From an uncultured Collinsella sp. (GTDB lineage: Bacteria; Actinomycetota; Coriobacteriia; Coriobacteriales; Coriobacteriaceae): DNA of 11,418 nt. Shown piece after piece: positions 5,406 through 11,418 of this stretch (positions are counted from its first letter, which is position 1; each line of letters begins with the position of its first letter). The notes beneath the pieces are model-generated. The model did not search any database. It had not been told where the DNA came from and saw only the letters and a list, made by a program, of their open reading frames with translations. The stretch covers positions 1-11,418 of the forward strand of contig CABRIB010000066.1 of assembly GCA_902470915.1 (NCBI GenBank), written 5' to 3'. A program made the translations under genes and the position numbers.

Positions 5406-6602
5406 TTAGGCGACGGGCTTGGCGCGGCGGATGGCCGGAAACAGCACGGTGATGGCGAGGATGACGCCCACGACGGCAATCGCCCCGCCCGCGAAGCCGA
5501 TCCAAGCGATACCGGGACCCGAAACCACGGCGCCGCCGATTGCGGTGCCCGTGCCAATACCGAGGTTAAACAGGCCCGAGAAGATCGACATGGCGACGGC
5601 TGACGAATCTGCCGGCGTGTGCTTGATGAGCTCGGCCTGGAACGCCACATTGAAGGCCGTGGCGCAGCAGCCCCACAGTGCGCAGACGCCAAGAACCGCG
5701 GCGAGCGATGACGCGGCAGGACCCATAAGCAGCAAGGTGACCGGTACTCCGGAGAGCGTGATAGCAAGGAACGGAAAACGGTGCCCGTCGAACAGGCGGC
5801 CGAACAGCCAGCTGCCCACCAAGCCGGAACAGCCGAACGCCGTCAGCGTCATAGTGATGGCGCTTGCGTCGACATGCGCGACCTGAGCCAGGAAAGGCTC
5901 AATATAGCTATAGCCCGCGTAATAGCCGGTCGCCATGAACACCGTGACCACATAGAGTGCGATGAGGAACGGGTTCTTGAGCAGCTCGGGCAGCTGCTTG
6001 AGCGTAAAACGCTCGCCCGCTGGCATGGCAGGGAACACCGTGGCCTGGTAGACGACCGCGACAGCAGACAGCGCTCCGACCACAGCAAACGTCATACGCC
6101 AGCCCACGGCCAGGCCAATGGCGCGGCCGAGCGGCAGGCCGAAGATCTGTGCGATGGAAGAGCCCGTAGCGATCATGCTGATGGCGAGCGCCCCATGGCG
6201 GGTGTCGACCAGGCGCGACGCCATGATCGAGGCGACCGACCAGAACACGGCGTGCGCGCAGGCAACCACCAGGCGCGCGCAGACTAAGATGGGATAGGTC
6301 GGCGCCAAGGCGGACAGGAACTGGCCCAGCGAGAACACGGCAAGCACGCCCAGCAGCATCCGCTTGAACTCGAAACGCGAAGCGAACACCATGAGCGGTA
6401 ACGACAACAGCATGACGCCCCAGGCGTAGACCGAGATCATGATGCCAGCTTGGGCCTCGGTGAGCGAGAACGACGCGGCAATATCAGTCAGAAGGCCGAT
6501 GGGCATGAACTCCGACGTGTTGAACACGAACGCACAGCAAGTGAGCCCGACGAGCGGGAGCCACTGCCTGAGCGTGATGCCGTCTTGCCTTGCCTGACTC
6601 AT
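5406..6602 (-). CDS. sotB: MFS efflux transporter, SotB (sugar efflux) type
   Basis: This is a 12-helix major facilitator drug/H+ antiporter-family membrane protein, 398 residues from the chosen start. It resembles the E. coli SotB/YdeA sugar-efflux group. Close family blocks include FVFNTSEFMPIGLLTDIA near the N-terminus, GIMISVYAWGVMLLSLP, the ARLVVACAHAVFWSV segment of helix 4, GLPLGRAIG with GWRMTF, YYAGYSYIEPFL, and FSGLFNLGIGTGTAIGG near the C-terminus. The likely role is proton-driven export of sugars, sugar analogues or other small molecules; the substrate is not readable. The ATG at 6602 is preferred. An upstream in-frame TTG at 6617 has no Shine-Dalgarno sequence, while GGAG (6615-6612) sits 9 bases before the ATG. 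It has its own promoter (6636-6665) and probably ends at the hairpin repeat 5318-5390. Confidence 0.9.
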   Translation of the reverse strand: MSQARQDGITLRQWLPLVGLTCCAFVFNTSEFMPIGLLTDIAASFSLTEAQAGIMISVYAWGVMLLSLPLMVFASRFEFKRMLLGVLAVFSLGQFLSALAPTYPILVCARLVVACAHAVFWSVASIMASRLVDTRHGALAISMIATGSSIAQIFGLPLGRAIGLAVGWRMTFAVVGALSAVAVVYQATVFPAMPAGERFTLKQLPELLKNPFLIALYVVTVFMATGYYAGYSYIEPFLAQVAHVDASAITMTLTAFGCSGLVGSWLFGRLFDGHRFPFLAITLSGVPVTLLLMGPAASSLAAVLGVCALWGCCATAFNVAFQAELIKHTPADSSAVAMSIFSGLFNLGIGTGTAIGGAVVSGPGIAWIGFAGGAIAVVGVILAITVLFPAIRRAKPVA

Positions 6603-6611
6603 ATATAACGT

Positions 6612-6615
6612 CTCC
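6612..6615 (-). promoter_or_regulatory. ribosome binding site deciding the sotB start
   Basis: GGAG lies 9 bases upstream of the ATG at 6602. It overlaps the alternative TTG codon at 6617-6615, whose first base begins TTGGAG. That overlap makes the TTG an unlikely start. Confidence 0.65.
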
Positions 6616-6635
6616 AATCATTTTGAGCGGAGGCG

Positions 6636-6665
6636 ATTATATAGCAACGGCCCCGCATCCGTCAG
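6636..6665 (-). promoter_or_regulatory. promoter of the MFS gene, overlapping the feoAB terminator
   Basis: On the minus strand a perfect -10 box TATAAT (6641-6636) follows a -35-like CTGACG (6665-6660, four of six matches) at 18-base spacing. The -35 box and most of the spacer lie inside the stem-loop 6648-6682. The start would be near 6629, giving a short 5' leader of about 27 bases. Confidence 0.6.
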
Positions 6666-6682
6666 CAACAGATGCGGGGCCG
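6648..6682 (-). terminator. terminator-like hairpin after feoAB
   Basis: CGGCCCCGCATC (6648-6659) pairs perfectly with GATGCGGGGCCG (6671-6682) around an 11-base loop, 41 bases beyond the feoAB stop. The downstream run on the minus strand is only TTGCTATAT, so termination may be incomplete. It is the only candidate terminator between feoAB and the MFS gene. Confidence 0.65.
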
Positions 6683-6723
6683 AAAACAATTCGATACACA
6701 GAGGTTGCGTCGTCAATAAAAAA

Positions 6724-9084
6724 CTAAGCCAACCCCAGCAATATGCCCGCCGAATGCACGACAAACGCCACGATCCAGGCGACTGCCACCTGAAACGCGA
6801 ACACGGCAACGGCGTAGCGCGCGCCCAGCTCGCTCTTGACGGCGCCGATGGCTGCCACACAGGGCGGGTACAGCAGCGTAAAGACCAGGAACACATAGGC
6901 AGTGAACGGCGAAAACATGGTCGACAGTGCCGCGGGCGAGGTCGCGCCCAAAAGCACCGTGAGGGTCGAGATGACACTCTCCTTGGCGATAAGTCCGGTG
7001 ACGAGCGCCGTGGATGCACGCCAGTCGCCAAACCCAAGCGGCGTCAGCGCCGGCGCAATGATGCTGCCGAGACCCGCAAGCAGACTCTGCGACTGATCGG
7101 CGACCACATTAAAGCGGATGTCGAACGTCTGAAGGAACCAGATGACCACGGTAGCGGCAAAGATAATGGTAAAGGCCTTGGTAATAAAGTCTTTGGCCTT
7201 ATCCCATGCCAGCATCACCGTCGTCTTGACGCTCGGCAGGCGGTAATTGGGCAGCTCCATGATAAACGGCACCGGGTCGCCCTTAAATGCCGTGCGGTTG
7301 AGTACCAAAGCCGCGATACAGCCAACCGCAATGCCGATCAGATAGAGCGAGACCATGGCGGGAACCGTCGCCTGCGGGAAAAACGCCCCGCACAGCAAGC
7401 CGTAAACCGGCAGCTTGGCTGAGCAGCTCATAAACGGCGTGAGCATGACCGTCATCTTGCGGTCGTGCTCGGATGGGAGCGTACGGGTCGACATGATAGC
7501 CGGCACGGTGCAGCCAAACCCGACGAGCATGGGTACAAAGCTGCGGCCCGACAGGCCAAAACGACGCAGCACCTTATCCATGACAAAGGCGACGCGCGCC
7601 ATGTAGCCCGAGTCTTCCAGAATGGAGAGGAACAAGAAGAGCACGACGATAATCGGCAGGAAGGTCAGCACACTGCCCACGCCCGTAAGCACGCCGTCGA
7701 CAGCCAGCGAGCGCACCACGTCGTTGGTGCCGAACGCCTTGAGGCCCGCATCGGCCGAGGCGATGATAGCAGCGATACCGTCCTCCATGAGTCCCTGCAA
7801 CGCCGCGCCGATCACGCCAAACGTCAGCCAAAAGACGAGGCCCATGATCACCAGGAACGCCGGAATGGCCGTGTAGCGACCCGTCAGGATGCGGTCGATC
7901 TTGACGGAGCGCACGTGCTCGCGGCTCTCATGCGGCTTGACGACGCAGCGCCCACACACGTCGCCGATAAAGCTAAAGCGCATGTCCGCCAGCGCAGACA
8001 GGCGGTCAGTGCCGGCCTCGCCCTCCATCTGGGTAATGATGTGCTCGATAGCGTCGAGCTCGTTGCGATCCAGGTGAAGCGCCTCGGTCACCAGCTCGTC
8101 GCCCTCAACCAGCTTGGTCGCCGCAAAGCGCACCGGGATGTGCGCCGTCACGGCATGGTCCTCGATCAGGTTGGCAATGCCGTGGATGCAGCGATGCAGT
8201 GCGCCGCCGTCCGATCCATCGGGCGCACAGAAGTCCAGGCGACCGGGGCGCTCGCGGAACCGCGCCACGTGCAAGGCATGATCCACCAGCTCGCCGATAC
8301 CCTCGTTGCGGGCAGCGCTAATGGGAACAACAGGCACGCCCAACAGGCTCTCGAGCAGATTGACGTCCACGGCGCCGCCGTTGGCCGTCACCTCGTCCAT
8401 CATGTTGAGCGCGATGACCATGGGGCGGTCGAGCTCCATAAGCTGCAGCGTCAGGTACAGGTTACGTTCGATGTTGGTGGCGTCGATGATGTCGATGATG
8501 GCGTCGGGGTTTTCGTCCAAGATGAATTGGCGGCTGACGATCTCTTCGCCCGTGTACGGCGACAGGGAGTAAATGCCGGGCAGATCGGTAACGCTTGCCT
8601 CGGGATGGTTACGGATGGTGCCGTCCTTGCGGTCGACCGTCACGCCAGGAAAGTTACCGACGTGCTGGTTGGAGCCCGTAAGCTGGTTGAACAGCGTGGT
8701 CTTACCGCAGTTTTGGTTGCCGGCGAGGGCAAAATGCAGCGGTGCGCCCTCGGGCACGGCCGTTTTTGCCGCACGGGGCGAATACATCCCCTCGCCGAGT
8801 GCCGGATGCTCCGTCGTTCCGATTGCGGCGTTGGCGCGCGGACCGGTATCGGTGTCGTGCACATCCACGAGCTCAATGCGTGCGGCATCATCCTTGCGCA
8901 GCGTCAACTCGTAGCCACGCAGGCGAATCTCGAGCGGGTCGCCCATGGGGGCGTACTTCATCATGGTGACTTCGGTGCCCGGCGTTAGGCCCATGTCCAA
9001 AATATGCTGTCGGAGTGCCTGGTCGTCCGATGCCACCGATGCGACAACGGCGTCCTTTCCAATCTCGAGCGTATCGAGCTTCAC
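6724..9084 (-). CDS. feoB: ferrous iron transporter, fused FeoA-FeoB
   Basis: This imports Fe(II) across the cytoplasmic membrane. The 786-residue protein joins an N-terminal FeoA-like SH3 domain (about 1-75, with HILDMGLTPGTEVTMMKYAP at 27-46) to a FeoB G domain and membrane channel through a linker of about 40 residues. G motifs: G1 GNQNCGKT (122-129), G2 Thr149 in PGVTVD, G3 DLPG (167-170), G4 NMMD (227-230), and G5 near SAA (256-258). The membrane part starts near 405 and has two Gate-type repeats with the conserved Cys-containing blocks GFGCTVPAIMSTRTL (522-536, Cys525) and FMSCSAKLPVYG (551-562, Cys554). It ends at helix IVAFVVHSAGILLGL. The start is GTG at 9084, after GGGGAGGAA (9100-9092). 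No separate feoA or feoC lies beside it. A promoter and tandem dyads upstream suggest metal control. Confidence 0.96.
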   Translation of the reverse strand: MKLDTLEIGKDAVVASVASDDQALRQHILDMGLTPGTEVTMMKYAPMGDPLEIRLRGYELTLRKDDAARIELVDVHDTDTGPRANAAIGTTEHPALGEGMYSPRAAKTAVPEGAPLHFALAGNQNCGKTTLFNQLTGSNQHVGNFPGVTVDRKDGTIRNHPEASVTDLPGIYSLSPYTGEEIVSRQFILDENPDAIIDIIDATNIERNLYLTLQLMELDRPMVIALNMMDEVTANGGAVDVNLLESLLGVPVVPISAARNEGIGELVDHALHVARFRERPGRLDFCAPDGSDGGALHRCIHGIANLIEDHAVTAHIPVRFAATKLVEGDELVTEALHLDRNELDAIEHIITQMEGEAGTDRLSALADMRFSFIGDVCGRCVVKPHESREHVRSVKIDRILTGRYTAIPAFLVIMGLVFWLTFGVIGAALQGLMEDGIAAIIASADAGLKAFGTNDVVRSLAVDGVLTGVGSVLTFLPIIVVLFLFLSILEDSGYMARVAFVMDKVLRRFGLSGRSFVPMLVGFGCTVPAIMSTRTLPSEHDRKMTVMLTPFMSCSAKLPVYGLLCGAFFPQATVPAMVSLYLIGIAVGCIAALVLNRTAFKGDPVPFIMELPNYRLPSVKTTVMLAWDKAKDFITKAFTIIFAATVVIWFLQTFDIRFNVVADQSQSLLAGLGSIIAPALTPLGFGDWRASTALVTGLIAKESVISTLTVLLGATSPAALSTMFSPFTAYVFLVFTLLYPPCVAAIGAVKSELGARYAVAVFAFQVAVAWIVAFVVHSAGILLGLA

Positions 9085-9102
9085 GTCCGTGTTCCTCCCC
9101 CG

Positions 9103-9117
9103 ACGCCCACAGGGCGT
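9103..9117 (-). promoter_or_regulatory. small hairpin in the feoAB 5' leader
   Basis: ACGCCC and GGGCGT pair around a three-base loop immediately upstream of the Shine-Dalgarno sequence (9100-9092). It may only keep the binding site accessible or slow transcript decay; no known riboswitch is recognisable. Confidence 0.4.
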
Positions 9118-9125
9118 TGCATTTA

Positions 9126-9158
9126 GTTTACCTTGGCTAACCGTTTGCCACGGCTAAC
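9126..9158. promoter_or_regulatory. two tandem dyads, candidate metalloregulator operator of feoAB
   Basis: On the plus strand, GTTTACC-TT-GGCTAAC (9126-9141) and GTTTGCC-AC-GGCTAAC (9143-9158) are separated by one base, so the dyads repeat every 17 bases. Arm complementarity is 5 of 7 and 6 of 7. They lie just downstream of the predicted start of the feoAB transcript, where a bound repressor would block it. The half-site GTTAG/CTAAC resembles DtxR/IdeR boxes, but the two halves are 6 bases apart instead of 1, so the exact regulator is open. Confidence 0.65.
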
Positions 9159-9172
9159 CAATTTAACCATGC

Positions 9173-9202
9173 ATGATAGCGCGAACACACAACGATGTTC
9201 AA
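9173..9202 (-). promoter_or_regulatory. feoAB promoter
   Basis: On the minus strand TTGAAC (9202-9197, four of six) and TATCAT (9178-9173, five of six) are 18 bases apart. Transcription would start near 9166, leaving an 82-base leader that runs through the tandem dyads to the GTG start. Confidence 0.6.
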
Positions 9203-9241
9203 TCAGCAAATTGGCGCAATGGGGACAGGCAGGAGAGTTCA

Positions 9242-9453
9242 GGGCCATAGTTTCCCGATGAGGCCTCTCGGGGAAACTACATCCCAGAATTCCGGCTCGA
9301 AACGGGATATGGTTTCCCAAACAGGCCTCTTACGGAAAATGCATCCCGGAATCCCCGCTCGAAACGGGACGCGCTTTCCCAGTCGAGGCCCTATGGGAAA
9401 CTGCGTCCCACCTTGAAAGGCAAAACTGGGGCGCAGTTTCCGGACGGGGCATC
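9242..9453. repeat. array of 3.5 degenerate ~62-bp palindromic units
   Basis: Units lie at 9242-9303 (62), 9304-9365 (62), 9366-9426 (61) and a half unit at 9427-9453. Each begins with GGG and holds an imperfect inverted repeat of about 44 bases of the type TTTCCC...AGGCC...GGGAAA...TCCC. A spacer of about 18 bases follows, ending in CGAAAC or AAAAC. Units 1 and 2 are roughly 80 percent identical by eye, and unit 3 is more diverged. A chain of hairpins would form in RNA of either strand. The frames that cross it look like chance. Confidence 0.85.
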
Positions 9454-9530
9454 AAAAAACGAAGTTGCGGTGGAATAGTTCCTGGATGGGCTGGTTGATG
9501 CCCCAGATAGGAACTATTTCACCGCAAGTT
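9454..9530 (-). repeat. long hairpin repeat, copy 2, with U-tract (probable terminator of the hydrolase gene)
   Basis: This is the second copy of the element at 5318-5390. The left arm (9462-9484) is identical over 23 bases, including GCGGTGGAATAGTTCCTG. The right arm (9509-9530) pairs with it apart from one mismatch and one wobble-type change. The loop differs in sequence but again contains a nested stem, TGGGC with GCCCCA. On the minus strand the stem is followed by CG and six T residues (9459-9454), 26 bases past the hydrolase stop, so it should terminate that gene. It abuts the palindromic array at 9242-9453. Confidence 0.87.
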
Positions 9531-9556
9531 ATTGAAGGGTTTGGATGCCGGGACTC

Positions 9557-10456
9557 TTACAGATGGCGCTCCAGGAAACGGAAGGCCAGGCGGATCCAAG
9601 GACGGACTGCCACCTGCTTGTCCTCGTTGTCGACCGCGGTGTTGGCGTTGCCGAGCGAAAGGCCGTGACCGCCCTGGTCAAAGACGTGCATCTCGCAAGC
9701 GACGCCCTCCTCGGCCATGCGCTGCGCAAACGGATAGACCTGTGCGATCGGCGCTGTCTTGTCGTCGGACACGCCCCACACAAAGGTCGGCGGCATCTGG
9801 CGCGAAACATGCGTGGTAGGGCAAATGTCGGTCAGGTGCTCATCGGTCGCCTCGCCGCCCGTCACCATCGACAGATAGTCGTTGAGCAAATCGCGCCCTG
9901 TCTTGCCACCCGTCTTGGGCACGCGCAGGTCGATGCGCGGGTCACGCGTCTGCATATCGCGCACATAGGCAAGGTCGAGCAACGGATAGCCCAGCACCAC
10001 GGCGTCGGGACGAATGTCGTCCGGACGCGCCCCGGCAAGTGCCGCGAAGGGGCCGGTCTTCCACTGCGTTGCCAGCGAGGCGCAAATCATGCCGCCAGCA
10101 GAAAAGCCCACGACGCACACGCGCTTGGGATCGACATGCCACTCGTCGGCATTCGCACGCACCGTGGCGACCATCTTGGCAAGATCTGCCTGGGGGTGCG
10201 GAAAGCTCACGTCACCCGTAGAACTTGTGACATAGTTGAGCACAAAGGCCTGGTAACCGTGATCCAAAAACGCAAACGCCACGGGATCCTGCTCATGCGG
10301 AGCGATATGCGTAAACGCACCTCCGCCGCAGATAATCACGGCAGGGCGGCGGCCATTCGGTTTATCGGGCAGCGGTTCGGCACCCAAATACGTAAACGTC
10401 GCCGGATATTCCTCGGTCGGCTCCTCGCCCCACAGCGCATGGTTCTCGACAATCAT
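9557..10456 (-). CDS. alpha/beta-hydrolase, esterase/lipase (Aes-like)
   Basis: This is a cytosolic serine hydrolase of 299 residues, likely a carboxylesterase or acetyl esterase. In order: oxyanion-hole strand VIICGGGAF (40-48), nucleophile elbow VVGFSAGG (115-122) with Ser119, catalytic acid in WGVSDDKTAP (227-236, probably Asp232) and GGHGLSLG with His264. The glycine motif is CGGG where the hormone-sensitive-lipase group often has HGGG, so the BD-FAE/endo-xylanase-esterase-like branch is equally possible. The natural substrate is not readable. The ATG at 10456 is chosen for the Shine-Dalgarno GGGAG at 5-nt spacing. The frame stays open 112 codons further upstream, into the opposite PTS gene, but no better start is visible there. 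It is divergent from the EIIA gene and ends before hairpin repeat copy 2. Confidence 0.88.
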   Translation of the reverse strand: MIVENHALWGEEPTEEYPATFTYLGAEPLPDKPNGRRPAVIICGGGAFTHIAPHEQDPVAFAFLDHGYQAFVLNYVTSSTGDVSFPHPQADLAKMVATVRANADEWHVDPKRVCVVGFSAGGMICASLATQWKTGPFAALAGARPDDIRPDAVVLGYPLLDLAYVRDMQTRDPRIDLRVPKTGGKTGRDLLNDYLSMVTGGEATDEHLTDICPTTHVSRQMPPTFVWGVSDDKTAPIAQVYPFAQRMAEEGVACEMHVFDQGGHGLSLGNANTAVDNEDKQVAVRPWIRLAFRFLERHL

Positions 10457-10461
10457 ATGTG

Positions 10462-10466
10462 CTCCC
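10462..10466 (-). promoter_or_regulatory. ribosome binding site deciding the hydrolase start
   Basis: GGGAG (within AAGGGAGC) lies 5 bases before the ATG at 10456 and is the only good Shine-Dalgarno and start-codon pair in this reading frame. Confidence 0.7.
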
Positions 10467-10690
10467 TTCGCGCAAATTAAGCGCCATTGTTTTTCGCCTT
10501 CAAGCGTACCCCACTTGAACCCGTGACGCAGAAACACGCCAGCAATAAGTTTCCCTTCAACTGATATATCACATAATCCCAGCTCAGAGGTATCGCTGAG
10601 CAGCGTAGAATAGGGGGTGTTGACCAAGCCGCGAAACAGATATGAAACGTTTCCGGCAAACCAAACGCGCGATATGCGCCTATTTAAGTT

Positions 10691-10695
10691 GGAGG
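10691..10695 (+). promoter_or_regulatory. ribosome binding site deciding the EIIA start
   Basis: GGAGG is 5 bases upstream of the ATG at 10701. An in-frame ATG at 10617, 28 codons earlier, and others between them lack such a site, and the extra residues do not resemble the family. Confidence 0.85.
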
Positions 10696-10700
10696 CAACT

Positions 10701-11264
10701 ATGGGTCTGCTCGATTCGCTTAAGTCCACCTTCACCTCGACCGGCGAGGCGTCCGTTCCGCCCGCAGCAAGCTTCGCCACCCGCGAAGGCGTCATCTATG
10801 CCCCCGTCAACGGCGTGCTCGTCAGCCTGGACGAGGTTCCCGACGAGACGATCGCCTCGGGCATGCTTGGCCAGGGCTATGGCATCGAGCCCATTACCGG
10901 CACCATCTATGCGCCCGCCAACGGCCGCATCGGCGCCACCACTGTCACCAACCACTCCATCGGCATGATTACCGAGGACGGTCTGCGCGTATTCATCCAT
11001 GTTGGCCTGGGCACCGTGGAAATGAACGGCAAGGGTTTTGCCCGCTTTGTCGAGATGGGCGATGTGGTCAAGGCCGGCCAGCCGCTCATCAGCTTCGATC
11101 GCGAGGCCATCAAGGCCGCCGGCCACGAGGACATCGTGACCGTCATCGTCTCCGAGCTCGATCGTCTTAAGAGCATCGACCATGTCGGCGAGTCTGGAAC
11201 GCTTATCGGCGGCAACCCGCTCGTCAAGCTTGGCGACCCGCTGCTGGTTGCCAAGACCAAGTAG
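10701..11264 (+). CDS. PTS glucose-family EIIA component (Crr-like), stand-alone
   Basis: This is a soluble phosphocarrier of the phosphotransferase system. It takes phosphate from HPr and passes it to an EIIB domain of a glucose, sucrose, N-acetylglucosamine or beta-glucoside type transporter. The 187 residues comprise a short N-terminal segment (1-25) and a complete EIIA-Glc fold. Landmarks: VIYAPVNGVLVSLDEVPDET (31-50), GTIYAPANGRI (67-77), TNHSIGM (83-89) with His85, and VFIHVGLGTVEMNGKGF (97-113). His100 is the expected phosphorylation site, with His85 its active-site partner. VKAGQPLISFD (123-133) follows. No EIIB or EIIC gene is beside it, so it must serve transporters encoded elsewhere or act as a regulator of carbon use. 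It is a single-gene unit ending at the terminator 11302-11340. Confidence 0.94.
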   Translation: MGLLDSLKSTFTSTGEASVPPAASFATREGVIYAPVNGVLVSLDEVPDETIASGMLGQGYGIEPITGTIYAPANGRIGATTVTNHSIGMITEDGLRVFIHVGLGTVEMNGKGFARFVEMGDVVKAGQPLISFDREAIKAAGHEDIVTVIVSELDRLKSIDHVGESGTLIGGNPLVKLGDPLLVAKTK

Positions 11265-11301
11265 CCAGGCCCCGCGCCACACAACCAAAAGGCACCTCGT
11301 C

Positions 11302-11340
11302 AAGCGCCCGCGACCATTTGGCCGCGGGCGCTTTTCGTTT
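11302..11340 (+). terminator. Rho-independent terminator of the EIIA gene
   Basis: AAGCGCCCGCG (11302-11312) pairs perfectly with CGCGGGCGCTT (11323-11333) around a 10-base loop. TTTTCGTTT follows. It lies 37 bases after the EIIA stop. Confidence 0.93.
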
Positions 11341-11390
11341 GAAAAACCATCCCGCCAATGCCTTATCTGTATAGCCCAAATGAGCCGAGC

Positions 11391-11399
11391 TGCTAGAAT
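11391..11399 (+). promoter_or_regulatory. possible extended -10 promoter at the window edge
   Basis: TGCTAGAAT fits an extended -10 box (TGn then TAGAAT, five of six). There is no recognisable -35 at 16-18 bases. An ATG at 11410 begins a frame that leaves the window after three codons, with no Shine-Dalgarno sequence. It may be the promoter of the next plus-strand gene, whose identity cannot be seen. Confidence 0.35.
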
Positions 11400-11418
11400 A
11401 TCGAACTGTATGGATAAC

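Larger units (their letters stand above)
10457..10700. other. divergent intergenic region with an open frame of unclear status
   Basis: This 244-base gap between the hydrolase and EIIA starts is visibly less GC-rich than the genes around it. It should hold promoters for both. TAGAAT (10606-10611) and CATAAT (10572-10577) on the plus strand are possible -10 boxes for EIIA, but neither has a good -35. On the minus strand the hydrolase frame remains open throughout and reads as fairly normal protein, for example GLCDISVEGKLIAGVF. It could be an unrecognised N-terminal extension, the remnant of a gene, or chance. I see no ribonucleic antiterminator or riboswitch. Confidence 0.5.

Noticed and set aside
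6603..6617. TTG start giving a 403-residue MFS protein
   Set aside because: No Shine-Dalgarno sequence precedes it. The GGAG used by the ATG at 6602 overlaps the TTG itself.
7465..8988. Plus-strand open frame of 507 codons opposite feoAB
   Set aside because: Low-complexity His/Arg/Gln-rich translation, antisense to a fully recognisable transporter.
9126..9158. Fur box upstream of feoAB
   Set aside because: The sequence has no resemblance to the AT-rich GATAATGATAATCATTATC-type Fur consensus. The dyads are richer in GC and of the GTTAG/CTAAC type.
9195..9416. Small plus-strand protein (73 codons) in the repeat array
   Set aside because: It is composed of translated repeat units, lacks a ribosome binding site, and its frame is not kept between units.
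9242..9453. CRISPR array
   Set aside because: Only about 3.5 units, each degenerate over its whole length. There is no constant repeat with unique spacers, and no cas gene is nearby.
9545..10480. Plus-strand open frame of 311 codons opposite the hydrolase
   Set aside because: Antisense shadow of a gene with a complete serine-hydrolase triad.

Overview
The window is about 11.4 kb of high-GC (roughly 60 percent), densely packed bacterial DNA. Gene content and style fit a gut Actinomycetota of the Coriobacteriia, most like Collinsella. The supporting features are an rplJ-rplL operon with a classic L10 leader, a fused FeoA-FeoB iron transporter, a SotB-type efflux pump, a lone glucose-type PTS EIIA, and GC-rich coding sequence with repeated palindromes between genes. 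This assignment is inference from composition and gene style, not from a search. The first 46 bases are not genomic: they are a Nextera sequencing adapter with an i7 index, so this is the raw end of an assembled contig.

Layout. Bases 47-1161 hold the 3'-truncated rplL, then rplJ, then its leader (L10-binding RNA, intrinsic attenuator and promoter), all on the minus strand. A 127-bp near-perfect palindrome (1197-1323) separates this from a minus-strand fold-type-I aminotransferase (1420-2556). A divergent plus-strand gene of unknown function (2650-3306) converges, with a 4-base overlap, on a tight minus-strand pair: a DNA-deoxyinosine glycosylase (3303-3872) and a GH13 alpha-glucosidase/amylase (3876-5252). 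Next on the minus strand come a SotB-like MFS exporter (5406-6602) and the 786-residue FeoAB fusion (6724-9084). The latter has its own promoter and two tandem dyads that look like a metalloregulator operator. A minus-strand alpha/beta-hydrolase (9557-10456) follows. It is divergent from a plus-strand PTS EIIA (10701-11264), which ends in a strong terminator. A possible promoter lies at the right edge.

How the genes relate. There is no single multi-gene machine here. The genes are mostly single-gene or two-gene transcription units: translation (rplJL), iron uptake (feoAB), carbohydrate use and its control (GH13 enzyme, EIIA, sugar-efflux-type MFS), DNA repair and a hydrolase.

The least ordinary material is between genes. 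There are two copies of a hairpin with 23-nt identical left arms, each placed just 3' of a minus-strand gene and followed by a U-tract. There is an array of three and a half degenerate ~62-bp palindromic units next to the second copy. There is the 127-bp palindrome, and there is the tandem dyad upstream of feoAB. I found no CRISPR array, tRNA, rRNA, transposase or phage gene, and no convincing new multi-gene system.
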